A stretch of 21,299 bases of DNA from Candidatus Helarchaeota archaeon. Its GTDB lineage: Archaea > Asgardarchaeota > Lokiarchaeia > Helarchaeales > JABXJV01. Numbering within the stretch: the first letter of the stretch is position 1; each line of letters begins with the position of its first letter. The position numbers and the translations under genes are program-made. The DNA lies in NCBI GenBank assembly GCA_013375355.1, contig JABXJV010000551.1:1-21299 (forward strand), in the 5' to 3' direction. Of the stretch, positions 7,977-17,000 are shown in pieces. Below the pieces are notes generated by a model, which had not been told where the DNA came from, made no database searches, and was given only the letters and a program-made list of their open reading frames with translations.

Positions 7977-9161
7977 TTGGAAAACGTAAAAATAGATGAT
8001 ACGACCCTTAGGGATGGAATGCAAATGCCTGGTATTAGATCTCCATCCCCTCAAGAGAGATTAGAAATTGCTCATTATTTAGATGATATAGGTATTGATC
8101 GTATAGAATTATTTGGAATGTTTTATGATGTAGATAGAAAAACAGCTCAAATGATATTAAATGCTGGACTTAAATCTCAAATTGGTATTTGGGTAAGGGC
8201 AGTTAAAGACGATATTGACGAAGCTCTTAGATTAGATGGAGTTAAAGGAGTTGGAATTTCTCATCCAATTTCAGATATACACCTAAAATATAAATTAAAT
8301 ATTTCTCGTGAACAAGCGTATAATCGAATTCATGATGCAGTTCAATATTGCAAGGATCATGGACTTATAGTTTTTTATCATGGTGAAGATTCCACAAGAG
8401 CAGATTGGGAGTATGAAAAAACAATAATTAAAATGCTAACAGAATTGAAAGCAGACGTATACCGTGTATGTGATACTGTTGGGGTTGGAATTGGGGCTCA
8501 CAAGTCTACGGTTATTCCAATAAATAAAAGTATTCCTGATAAGATAAGTGAGATAGTAAAAAATTTTAAAATTGAAATTGAGTTCCATGGTCATGATGAT
8601 TTAGGCGGTGCTGTAACTAATACAATGATTGCCTTACAAAATGGTGCAAAATGGGCGTCAACAACCATGCTTGGTATGGGAGAAAGAGCAGGAAACGCTG
8701 AAACAGAAAAAGTAATAATGAATCTTAATTACCATTATGACAATAAAAAGTACGATATTTCTTTATTGACTAAAACATGCCAAGTTATTCATGAAGCGAT
8801 GGATATTAGAATTCCTTCCAATAAGGCAATTGTCGGTGAAAATGTTTTCACACATCAATCTGGGATCCACTCTGCAGGAGTGATCAAAAACCCTGAAACA
8901 TATGAACCATTTGATCCTGATATTGTTGGGAATGTAAGAAGGCTTCTCGTTGGGCCTTTAGGAGGAAAACATGTAATTCTTTTCAAATTAGAACAAGTTT
9001 TAGAAAAAGAAGGTATAACGGAAAAAGTTGATCCAAACGATGGCAGAGTTAAAGCTTTAATAGATTACATTCGAGAAAATTTATTTGGTTCTGGAATTCG
9101 TCATTCTCCCTTGACAGATGTCGAATTTGAACAATTAGTAAGAATGTTTGCACTAAAATAA
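7977..9161 (+). CDS. 2-isopropylmalate/homocitrate synthase-family enzyme lacking the LeuA regulatory domain
   Basis: This DRE-TIM metallolyase-family enzyme condenses acetyl-CoA with a 2-oxoacid. The 394-residue protein shows TTLRDG (R12, D13), the metal-binding HGHDD (H204, H206), GERAGN (235-240) and the lid motif FTHQSGIH (291-298). It has no C-terminal LeuA allosteric domain, so it is shorter than typical LeuA or CimA and closer in size to homocitrate synthases such as AksA, NifV or Lys20. The exact 2-oxoacid cannot be read from the sequence. TTG 7977 is the only possible full-length start: an in-frame TAA lies at 7962-7964 and the first ATG falls inside the catalytic RDG motif. No other pathway gene is in the window. 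Confidence 0.9.
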   Translation: MENVKIDDTTLRDGMQMPGIRSPSPQERLEIAHYLDDIGIDRIELFGMFYDVDRKTAQMILNAGLKSQIGIWVRAVKDDIDEALRLDGVKGVGISHPISDIHLKYKLNISREQAYNRIHDAVQYCKDHGLIVFYHGEDSTRADWEYEKTIIKMLTELKADVYRVCDTVGVGIGAHKSTVIPINKSIPDKISEIVKNFKIEIEFHGHDDLGGAVTNTMIALQNGAKWASTTMLGMGERAGNAETEKVIMNLNYHYDNKKYDISLLTKTCQVIHEAMDIRIPSNKAIVGENVFTHQSGIHSAGVIKNPETYEPFDPDIVGNVRRLLVGPLGGKHVILFKLEQVLEKEGITEKVDPNDGRVKALIDYIRENLFGSGIRHSPLTDVEFEQLVRMFALK

Positions 9162-9241
9162 TTATTGTCCTAACCTATTATTTTTTTAAAATTTACATTA
9201 AAATCAATTTAATTTCATTTAAAATAAAGGACTGAACTGTT

Positions 9242-11200
9242 ATGACTTTAAAAGACCTTTTTATAATTGATGCTAATTTCTTCATTTCAATTTTCAAGTT
9301 GAAAAGAGAGGAGGTAATAAAAAATTTAATGAAGGGAATTACAGAATTAAAATTAGATAATTTATATACAAGTAATTTAGTCTTAAACGAGTTAAAACTT
9401 CCAAGAACATCTGTTGCTATGATAAAAAAATTCTTAAAGTTTGTTCCTGTTTCTCGACAAAAAATTAACGAATTATCTCAAAATGTGAATCCTAGCGCAA
9501 CACCTCAGATGGCAGATCTTTCCCTAGTTGCACTAGCAAAAATACTTAAACAAAAATTTGGAAAAAAAGCGATTACTGTGGTTACTAACGATTTTAAATT
9601 AAGTAAATTTATTCACAGTTATTCCCCCCAATTCAATGTTTTACCTCCTAGCAGCTTTTTAATGATGTTAGTAAATAGTTTAGATAATCGTTTATTACGC
9701 AATTATTTTAAAAAAATTCGAAAAAAACTGATTAATTATGAAATGTCCTATGCGTTAGAGAGAAAAGATATATACAACCCACAAGAAAAATTAAGTTGGC
9801 TAGTGGAAAAAGCAATAGGTGTAGCTTGTCAGTGTAATCTTATATTGCAGAAGGATGACCTTGAAATAGAACAATTAGATTCTAAAAGAGAATTATTTCT
9901 TATAAATAGATATATTTTGGGAGAAAAATTATCTAAGTCTCAGTTTAACGCGATAAAAAATTTAATTCCTTTTTTAGATTCTATAAAAAAATCACAAAAA
10001 AAATTTAATAAAATTAAAAGATTATTGATTGACAACCGATTAAGTGATTCTTTGGTAAATGTTCAAGAAATTATCAGTGATCTAATGAATACTTTTCAAT
10101 TATCAATGGTTTCTCTAATGGATAATGAAAAAGATACTTTTAAAAAAGTCATTTCAAAATTTTTAGCTCAATTCGAATTTTTTATTTCAATGCTTTATTT
10201 AGAATTAGATGAATTAGAACAAGCCTTGGAACATTTTGACAAGACAATTGTGTTTAGTTTTCTCGCAGAACAATCAAAAAATATTATTATCGCCAATTAT
10301 ATTAAGGGGCTCTCTTTAATTTTCAACAATCGTTTTAAGGATGCAGCTGATCAATTCTCTTTATCTCATAAACTTGCTGGAAAATTCAAATCTGAACAAT
10401 ATAGAATTATTAATATGGGAGGGGAGGCAATTGCGCGTTTTCTTGCAGGGGAAAATGAAAAAGCACAAGAAATTATGAAAAACGTTAATACCCTTGTTGA
10501 AAAAAATTTGGAAATGAGTTTGCTTTTAATGACTGAGTTTGCAGATAATTTTTACGTGATGAGTAGGCCAGAAATTGCAATACATCTTTATAATGAAGCC
10601 TTAGAAATTTCCATTGAATTAGGCAAATTAGAGCAATCAGAGAGAATTATTGAAAAATTAAAAAGGTGTTTTTACTCAATTGGGAGTTGTCTTCCCCCGA
10701 TGGCAGCTCAGTTGCAAAAGGTTATAGATCTTGCACACCAACAAAGCAGTTCTGAAAGTATCGAAAAATATAATTTAGAAATTAGTAAAATAAGTGAAAT
10801 AAATAAACTTTTATTTGAAGATTTTCCAATTAAGACCGGAAAAAAATGGATTAAAGGAATAAATTTACCTGAATTTTTAAAAGGCCCAATGGATTTAATT
10901 TCAGCAAATATCAAAGGAAATATTTCTATGGAAACGGGCACTTCTACAATAACTTCTCTTATTTGTTTAACAAGCGAGCATGGAGGTATTGCAATAAATG
11001 TTCCCGAACCTTTAATGATTGGCACGCCAGAATTATATAAAGTTAGGTTAAATAAAAAAGGAACTTACAAAATAATAGAAGCTTCCCAGATCGAAAAGGA
11101 GAAATTTTTCATTAGAGCAAAAATTTATGTTAAATCAAAGGATGACTTAATTTTAAAAAAGATCTTTCCAAAGCTCTATGGTAAATTTTTTGAGAATTAA
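9242..11200 (+). CDS. PIN-domain protein with long TPR-like helical body
   Basis: Residues 1-140 are a PIN nuclease domain with the full acidic set: D10 (IIDANFF), E50 (NELKL), D92 (ADLSL) and D117 (TNDFKL). PIN domains are usually metal-dependent RNA endonucleases. Residues about 170-530 are helical and include TPR-like pairs such as ALEHFDKTI and AIHLYNEALEIS. The last 110 residues look beta-rich. At 652 residues it is far larger than a VapC toxin, and no VepB/VapB-like antitoxin gene precedes it, so a toxin role is unlikely. RNA processing or quality control is an inference from the fold. The next gene starts within 35-44 bases on the same strand and may be cotranscribed. The precise family is not recognised. 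Confidence 0.85.
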   Translation: MTLKDLFIIDANFFISIFKLKREEVIKNLMKGITELKLDNLYTSNLVLNELKLPRTSVAMIKKFLKFVPVSRQKINELSQNVNPSATPQMADLSLVALAKILKQKFGKKAITVVTNDFKLSKFIHSYSPQFNVLPPSSFLMMLVNSLDNRLLRNYFKKIRKKLINYEMSYALERKDIYNPQEKLSWLVEKAIGVACQCNLILQKDDLEIEQLDSKRELFLINRYILGEKLSKSQFNAIKNLIPFLDSIKKSQKKFNKIKRLLIDNRLSDSLVNVQEIISDLMNTFQLSMVSLMDNEKDTFKKVISKFLAQFEFFISMLYLELDELEQALEHFDKTIVFSFLAEQSKNIIIANYIKGLSLIFNNRFKDAADQFSLSHKLAGKFKSEQYRIINMGGEAIARFLAGENEKAQEIMKNVNTLVEKNLEMSLLLMTEFADNFYVMSRPEIAIHLYNEALEISIELGKLEQSERIIEKLKRCFYSIGSCLPPMAAQLQKVIDLAHQQSSSESIEKYNLEISKISEINKLLFEDFPIKTGKKWIKGINLPEFLKGPMDLISANIKGNISMETGTSTITSLICLTSEHGGIAINVPEPLMIGTPELYKVRLNKKGTYKIIEASQIEKEKFFIRAKIYVKSKDDLILKKIFPKLYGKFFEN

Positions 11201-11234
11201 TTTAATCCCATATCTTTTAAAAAATTAGATTTTT

Positions 11235-12227
11235 GTGAAATTGATGGCTAAGATTAATTGGTACCTAATGATAGGAACAATTTGTATAATGGGATTTTTC
11301 ATTTTTTTGGCAGTTTATTTTTATTCTTTAATTGGTTGGTTAGGATTTATTATAATTTCAATTCTAGCTTCATTAAGTGAAATAATTTTATTGCATTATT
11401 TAGAAAAGAAAGCAAAATCTCGTAAGAAACAAAAAATTACACAATTAAAATTAGCAATTAAAGAAGATATAAAAAGTGAGATCGGAGAAGAAAAACGTTT
11501 ATTAATTGCTGCATTAAATAAAGAAACTATAGTATCTGCAAATGTATTAGAAAGTTTTAGAATTTATTTGCGAATTAATATAGCAGAAATAAATGAACTT
11601 ATCCTTGATGTTGACGAGACTTACTTAAAATCTGTCGAATTAGTTAAAAATGGTAATACCAAAAAAGCAAAGGAAGGTTTTAATTCAAAAATTTCTAATA
11701 TTTTCAATCGTATTTATGAATTAGATACCGATTTTAATTTCAAATTAAATAATCTAAAAACTTCAGATTTAAAATTCAGGAAGATTATTTCTAGTTTTAA
11801 AGATGAATGGATTGCTTCAATAGATAAAATTAAAAATATTATTAAACAAACTCAAGAAAAATTTGAGATAAATACCAATTTTCTTTATTATATTGAAGAT
11901 ATTTTTAGATTTGAAATTGAAAATCAAAGAAAAATCGAAAAAGAAGATATTTTAGAATTAGATATTCCAAAAGATCAAATAAAGAAACTTTTAAAATATA
12001 TCAATGAATCTATTAAAATTAAACTTAACGAATTAGATAAAGATAAGAAAAGGAAATTAGCAGAAATAGGTAAAAAAATCATATCTCATTATGTAGACAC
12101 TGATAAAAAACCTAATTTACCTGAAATGGTAATTAAATTAGGGATTGGAATCAATGAAAGTAAAGAACTTTTAAGCTATTTAAAAGAAATTGGAATGATT
12201 GATGAGATTAAATATCATATTGTATAA
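11235..12227 (+). CDS. Two-helix membrane protein with coiled coil and winged-helix-like C-terminus
   Basis: The family is not recognised. The 330-residue protein has two adjacent hydrophobic helices (about 9-30 and 33-54) that form a membrane hairpin, followed by a basic patch (KKAKSRKKQK). A long charged helical region (about 65-255) is probably coiled coil. The C-terminal part (about 260-330) ends in LPEMVIKLGIGINESKELL and LKEIGMIDE, which resembles the recognition half of a winged helix. A membrane-tethered DNA-binding or scaffold protein is a reasonable guess. The frame can start at GTG 11235, TTG 11241 or ATG 11244. ATG 11244, giving MAKINWYLM, is an equally good choice. It follows the PIN gene closely on the same strand. 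Confidence 0.75.
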   Translation: MKLMAKINWYLMIGTICIMGFFIFLAVYFYSLIGWLGFIIISILASLSEIILLHYLEKKAKSRKKQKITQLKLAIKEDIKSEIGEEKRLLIAALNKETIVSANVLESFRIYLRINIAEINELILDVDETYLKSVELVKNGNTKKAKEGFNSKISNIFNRIYELDTDFNFKLNNLKTSDLKFRKIISSFKDEWIASIDKIKNIIKQTQEKFEINTNFLYYIEDIFRFEIENQRKIEKEDILELDIPKDQIKKLLKYINESIKIKLNELDKDKKRKLAEIGKKIISHYVDTDKKPNLPEMVIKLGIGINESKELLSYLKEIGMIDEIKYHIV

Positions 12228-12240
12228 AATCCTGAAATGT

Positions 12241-12260
12241 ATTTTATACAATATATAATT
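12241..12260 (+). promoter_or_regulatory. Probable TATA box region of the tRNA-Ser gene
   Basis: TTTATACAATATATAAT lies roughly 15-30 bases before the first base of the mature tRNA, the distance expected for an archaeal TATA box. The assignment rests on position and composition. Confidence 0.4.
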
Positions 12261-12272
12261 TTAATTATATGA

Positions 12273-12373
12273 GCTGGGATAGCCAAGCGGTAAGGCGACA
12301 GGCTCGAGTTAAAAAAATAAGATACCTGTTGACTAATTTAGTCGCGAGGGTTCAAATCCCTCTCCCAGCGCCA
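12273..12373 (+). tRNA. tRNA-Ser(CGA) with anticodon-loop intron and encoded CCA
   Basis: All arms can be drawn. The acceptor GCTGGGA (12273-12279) pairs with TCCCAGC (12363-12369). The D stem is GCC/GGC. The anticodon stem ACAGG (12298-12302) pairs with CCTGT (12325-12329). The long variable arm is GACTA/TAGTC (12331-12343), and the T arm is GAGGG-TTCAAAT-CCCTC (12346-12362). The long variable arm makes it class II (Leu, Ser). The loop starts C-T, then anticodon CGA (12305-12307), which reads serine codon UCG; discriminator G12370 also fits serine rather than leucine. CCA is encoded at 12371-12373. The anticodon loop is 22 bases, 15 more than normal, which implies an intron. Confidence 0.93.
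12309..12323 (+). other. 15-nt tRNA intron at position 37/38
   Basis: If the mature loop has 7 bases (CTCGAG plus A12324), the intron is the A/T-rich stretch between G12308 and A12324, at the canonical 37/38 site. The expected bulge-helix-bulge is only partly formed: C12303-G12321, T12304-A12320 and G12306-T12318 can pair, but C12305-A12319 cannot. A relaxed motif for the archaeal splicing endonuclease is likely. The boundary could shift by a base. Confidence 0.75.
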
Positions 12374-12382
12374 TCCAATTTT

Positions 12383-12387
12383 GAGGA
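12383..12387 (+). promoter_or_regulatory. Ribosome-binding site of the TPR/zinc-ribbon gene
   Basis: GAGGA lies 6 bases ahead of ATG 12394 and is one of the clearest Shine-Dalgarno matches in the window. Because it sits only 10 bases past the tRNA CCA end, the gene either has a very short leader or is transcribed together with the tRNA. Confidence 0.7.
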
Positions 12388-12393
12388 ACTTAT

Positions 12394-12900
12394 ATGCCAG
12401 AATCTCTAGATGAACTCATTTTTAAAGGAGAACAGCTATTATTTGAAAAAAAATTTGATAGAGCTATCAAAATCTTTAGAAAGATTTTAAAATCACATCC
12501 GAAGGAGAGAAATGTAAGAAAAAGTATAGGAACCGCTTATTTTGAATTGGGAAAATATGAAGATGCCCTTGAAAATTTTAAAATAGCTACCGAAATAGAA
12601 CCACCAGAATCTGAAATTTGGGATTATCTAGGAAAAATTCATTTAATCAAAGCCGAAAAGGAAAAAGCTCTTTGGTGTTTTAATAGAGTCATTGAAATTG
12701 ATAGAAAAAATTACGGGGATGAATTCCAAGATTTAATTGGATATGGAATTGAAGAGAAGAAAAAAAAGTTAGAAGAAGAAGGGATTATTCCCATTAATCC
12801 TGAACTAGAACCTAAACATATTTATTGTGGTAAATGTGGTGAACGAATTCTTATTGATATAAATACAAAATTTTGTAGGAATTGTGGAGGGGAAATTTGA
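12394..12900 (+). CDS. Small TPR protein with C-terminal zinc ribbon
   Basis: The 168-residue protein has three TPR units at about 7-40, 41-74 and 75-108 (for example GTAYFELGKYEDALENF), a charged helix (about 118-130), and a zinc ribbon made by C145-x2-C148 and C161-x2-C164. TPR units mediate protein-protein contacts, and the ribbon may bind nucleic acid or a partner. No enzymatic domain is seen and the specific family is not recognised. It begins 20 bases after the tRNA, on the same strand, with a strong ribosome-binding site. Confidence 0.85.
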   Translation: MPESLDELIFKGEQLLFEKKFDRAIKIFRKILKSHPKERNVRKSIGTAYFELGKYEDALENFKIATEIEPPESEIWDYLGKIHLIKAEKEKALWCFNRVIEIDRKNYGDEFQDLIGYGIEEKKKKLEEEGIIPINPELEPKHIYCGKCGERILIDINTKFCRNCGGEI

Positions 12901-13177
12901 TTTCTTAAAATTGATATTTTAGTAAGATTAAACTTTATTTTCTTTTTAATGCAATTAAATTAAAATATTAAGGAATCATTTCAATTTAATGAGGAAAGTT
13001 TTGCCACAAAATTTGGCAAAATTAACAAGCCTAGCAAATATTTATGGTTTTTTTGGATTTCTCATCTAATTCGATTTAATTTAAGGAAACCTAATCCACA
13101 TACAAGCAAGATTTAAAATCCTAATAAAACTATAGTATTTAGTGTTGATGATTTTTATTTAAAGATACAGATGTGAT
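12901..13177. other. Intergenic region without a convincing gene
   Basis: This 277-base gap precedes the Cys-cluster/TrmB-like operon and probably carries its promoter. The only distinct element is the inverted repeat at 12999-13021. A 26-codon frame from ATG 12989 to the stop at 13067-13069 runs through that repeat but has no clear ribosome-binding site. Confidence 0.6.
12999..13021. repeat. Perfect 8-bp inverted repeat upstream of the TrmB-like operon
   Basis: TTTTGCCA (12999-13006) and TGGCAAAA (13014-13021) are exactly complementary around a 7-base spacer, with G/C at the core. The arm length and spacing suit either an operator for a dimeric winged-helix regulator or a terminator-like hairpin of the preceding gene. 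Its position 157 bases ahead of an operon encoding a TrmB-like protein makes autoregulation a testable idea. Confidence 0.6.
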
Positions 13178-14053
13178 TTGTTGTCAAAGAAATATTCAAA
13201 GGAATTTAATGATTATTTGGAAAAATTCAATGAACTGGGAAGTATCGATTATATTTCGCGAGAATTTTTAGGATTAATGCGACAAAAATGCTATAATTGT
13301 AACAAATCTCGAGTTGAATGTGCTTTTCAACCACATTGTGAAAATCGAAAGTATATGAATATAATGATTGAAATGAAAGTTAATTTGAGCGATATCCCAG
13401 CGTTTTGTTATTCCCAACAATTACGTAACATTCAAGATTTTTTAGATGGCAAGGCACATTTAATTGAACCTATTGATTATAAATTATTTTTTTCAGATTT
13501 TATTAAGCTCTTAAATATTAAATTGGAAATCGAATCTAAAAATTATGATAAATTATTTAATGAAATTATTACAAAAATAAATAAATTAAAAGGTAAAATA
13601 TATAAAATCCAAAGAAAGGAAGATAAAATCAATTATTTTTTGCTAATAGCGGATGGAATTATATATTATTTTGATTTAAAAAAAGAAATTGTCACTATTA
13701 ATTTACAGAATAAAGCTATAGAAACAGAATATGAATTAAAAGATGTAATTGAATTATATAGTAAATATTTTAATATTGAGATTGAAATTATAGAGGAAAT
13801 GACAGGTTGGTGGTACTTAAAAGCATCGATTCCTTCAAAAAAATTAAAAAGTGACAAAATAATTAATGATTATAAAGAAAAAATTCAAGAATTTTCGGAA
13901 TTTGTCAATTTTTTCCATGATGACAGCCTAATCTATTTTTTAATTGATATTAAAACCCCATTAAACCAAAATCGGAAATTATATAAATTAACTGTATCAA
14001 AATTAGGTGAAATTTTCAAATCATTAAATGAATTATCTAAGAAAGTTGCATAA
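13178..14053 (+). CDS. Unrecognised protein with four-cysteine cluster, paired with the giant TrmB-like gene
   Basis: The protein has 291 residues and no family I recognise. Near the N-terminus four cysteines are spaced C38-x2-C41-x6-C48-x5-C54, which could bind zinc or an iron-sulfur cluster. The remainder is a mix of strands and helices. Two segments (about 130-170 and 205-270) each look like alpha/beta modules, with a GWWYLKASIPS stretch near 208-218. No signal peptide or membrane helix is seen. The start is TTG 13178 (or TTG 13181): an in-frame stop is at 13160-13162 and the first ATG would be residue 34. The stop is 8 bases before the start of the giant TrmB-like gene, so the two are probably cotranscribed and may act together. 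Confidence 0.75.
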   Translation: MLSKKYSKEFNDYLEKFNELGSIDYISREFLGLMRQKCYNCNKSRVECAFQPHCENRKYMNIMIEMKVNLSDIPAFCYSQQLRNIQDFLDGKAHLIEPIDYKLFFSDFIKLLNIKLEIESKNYDKLFNEIITKINKLKGKIYKIQRKEDKINYFLLIADGIIYYFDLKKEIVTINLQNKAIETEYELKDVIELYSKYFNIEIEIIEEMTGWWYLKASIPSKKLKSDKIINDYKEKIQEFSEFVNFFHDDSLIYFLIDIKTPLNQNRKLYKLTVSKLGEIFKSLNELSKKVA

Positions 14054-14061
14054 AAAAAGAA

Positions 14062-17000
14062 TTGAAGTGGTATAATTTGGAAAAATCAGATTTAACTCAA
14101 ATTTTGATGAAAGCATTTTATTTAAATGAGGCACAAGCAGAAATCTATGGCCTATTACTTATTAAAGGAATATTGACTTTAGGAGAAATTAGTTTGTCTA
14201 TAAAAAAAAGTCAAGATGAATGTAATAAGGTAGTCAAAGACCTTTCTAATCTTAAACTAATAAAAACAATTCCTGGGACAGTTGTTCGTTATGAGGCTTT
14301 ACCTCCTTTTATAGGTTTTTTTGCTCAAATAAAAAGATATCAAAAATTATTTGAAAATTTAAATGAAGAAATTTCAAATAACTCTGAAAAATTGATAAGA
14401 GATTTTAAAAAAAATATAAAAAATCATATGGAAGAGATTCAAGAATTATTTAAAACCCACAGAGAAGAATCAAATATATTAGATCTACAGAAAGAACATT
14501 ATAACCGTGAAATTTCAGCTTATATTATAGAAATCAAAGATAATTCAGCAAATTTAATTAATGAATTGAATAATTTTTTCACCGTCTATTTAAATTCATT
14601 TGAAGAACGAATTAATATTATTAAAATTGAGGTAGATAAGAATTTTTCTGAAGTGTTAATTGAACTTAAAGATATTAAAGGAAAGAATATTGATTTTTTA
14701 GAAGAAAATTTAAGCACTTTAATTTCTCCACAAAAAGATAGTATGAAAAAATTAATGGAAATTCTTTTTTCAAACCTTGATACCTCATTTGATAGTATTA
14801 GTGGTAATGTCGAGAATTTAAAAAGAGATTTAATTAATATAACCTCAAAAAACGGAGACATTCTCATTGATTTCTCCGCAGATTTACAAAATAAAATAAT
14901 AAATTTTCTTACTGAACAGTATGATGATTTGAATGTTTCTATTTTAGAACTAAAAGACAAAATCTTAGATACCGAAAATCAAATAAAAGAAATGTTCTCA
15001 AATAAAAACTCAGATTTGGAAACTAATTTAATAAAGACATTAATTTCCCTTCAAGATGACATAGATCAATCCTTACAAATTTTAAAAGATAAAGAAACCG
15101 AGTTAATGAATTTATTTTTCCAAAATATCGAAGAGAAATTATTAGAACAAGTTAGAGAGCTATCCGAAATCTATGACTTGAATAAATCTCTTTTTGTAGA
15201 AAATACTGAACTTTTAAACAAAAACTTGAAAGAATTACTAAATTCCTATTTAAAGGATTACGCAAGCGTCTCTAATGAGCTTAAGACAAATTTTGAGACA
15301 AATATAGATCAATTTAAAGATATTCTAAATGAAGTGATAAAAAAATTAAACGATAAAATGATGGATACTATCTCAAAACATCGTAAAGCAACTGAAACAA
15401 ACTCTAATGCCCTAGAACTTAAATTAATTGACAGTTTAAAACTGAATTATGATTTACTTCAAACCGAAATTTCTAATTTATTACAAAAAAATTCAACAGA
15501 ATTCCAAAATTCAATAACCAGTTTTAAAGATAATAGCCTGATTTTGAAAGATGAATTATTACAAAATATGAATACTACACAATCTATAATACAAAAAAAT
15601 TCAAAAGAAACACAAAATGAAGTTTTTAAAGTTATTGACTCCCAATTGAAAACAATTGAAAAGGAAGATGTTACAATAGAAACCCAATTAAAAGAAAAAA
15701 TAGTTGGGGAATTTGACAGATTAAATACTGAAATTACATCAACAAAAAGTGATATTTTATCTTTCTTTTCAAATAATATTCAAGAATTAGAAAAAGATCC
15801 TACATTATTTAAGGACAAAATATCAAAGTTGATTGATAATCAACTAAATTCTTTGGAAAAAGATGGATTATTATTAAATGAATCAATTAAAACTACAAAT
15901 TCCAATTTTATTATTCAATTTAAAAACATAATGAGTCAATTACAAAATAGATTTACCGAGACTTCAAATAAATATTATAATGGATTAAAAGATCATCTTT
16001 TGGCTTTAGATAAGGACATTATTAGTATCACTGATGATAGATTAAACAATCTCAAAAATAAAATTATAGATTTTCAAGAAAACTTAACAAACCTATTAGA
16101 GAAAGGTTCAAAATATTTAAAAAATGTGCAAACCTTTGAAAATAGAATAATAAACGATTTAAAAAGACATATTGAGATGATGAAAAAATCTGCTTCAATT
16201 ATCACCGATAATATTTCAAATTTAATGGATAAACAAATAAGCGATCATAGTTTAGCTACTGAGTCCTTTAAGAGTTCTTATTCTAAATCTATTAACAAAG
16301 AAATAAGTTCAGCCGAAGAAAATCTTACTAATCTTTTAAATCAAATTAATAATATATTTCAAGAGAATTCAAAAATTGTTAAAAATAATTTCGATGCAGT
16401 GGAACAGGAACTTCCTAATATTATAGATAATTCTTTTCTTGAATATAAGACTTCAAATGAAAATTTAAATGCCAATTTGAAAGATTTACTTACCACCCAC
16501 TTAAAGGATTATTCAGCATTATCCAAAGCACAAAAAGCAAAATTAAAACCAAATATTGATCAAATTGAGGATATTTTAAAGAGTTTGAATAAAAAATTAA
16601 ACACAAGAATTACAAATACTATTAAAAAACATATAAATATTAATGAAAAAATGGCTGTGGATCTTGAATCGAATTTATTAAATGGATTAAAACAGAATTA
16701 CGATATATATCAAACTGAGATCTCTACTTTAATTAACAACATCTCTTCAGGGTTTCAAACAACAATAATGAATTTAAAGAAGAATGTAAATGCACTAAAT
16801 GATGATTTATTTCAAAATTTAATCAACTTTCAATCTACTATACAAAATAACGTAACAGACACTAAAGATGAAACCTTTAAAATTTTAAACTCTCAATTAA
16901 TAACTATAGAAAAAGAATGTAACACATTAGAAACTCAATTAAAGGAAAAGATTATCGAAGAATATGAAGAATTGAATTCTGAAATAAATTTGGTAAAAAA

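Noticed and set aside
10708..11025. A minus-strand frame of 105 codons within the PIN-TPR gene
   Set aside because: No motif or start signal is seen, and the plus-strand gene covers it continuously.
9242..11200. VapC-type toxin-antitoxin locus
   Set aside because: The protein is 652 residues with a long helical body, and no small antitoxin gene lies upstream in the 80-base gap.
12273..12373. tRNA-Leu instead of tRNA-Ser
   Set aside because: Both are class II, but anticodon CGA and discriminator G fit serine. A leucine anticodon would need T33 to be displaced.
12989..13069. A 26-codon frame through the inverted repeat
   Set aside because: It is short, has no ribosome-binding site and no recognisable motif, and its coding appearance is weak in this AT-rich spacer.
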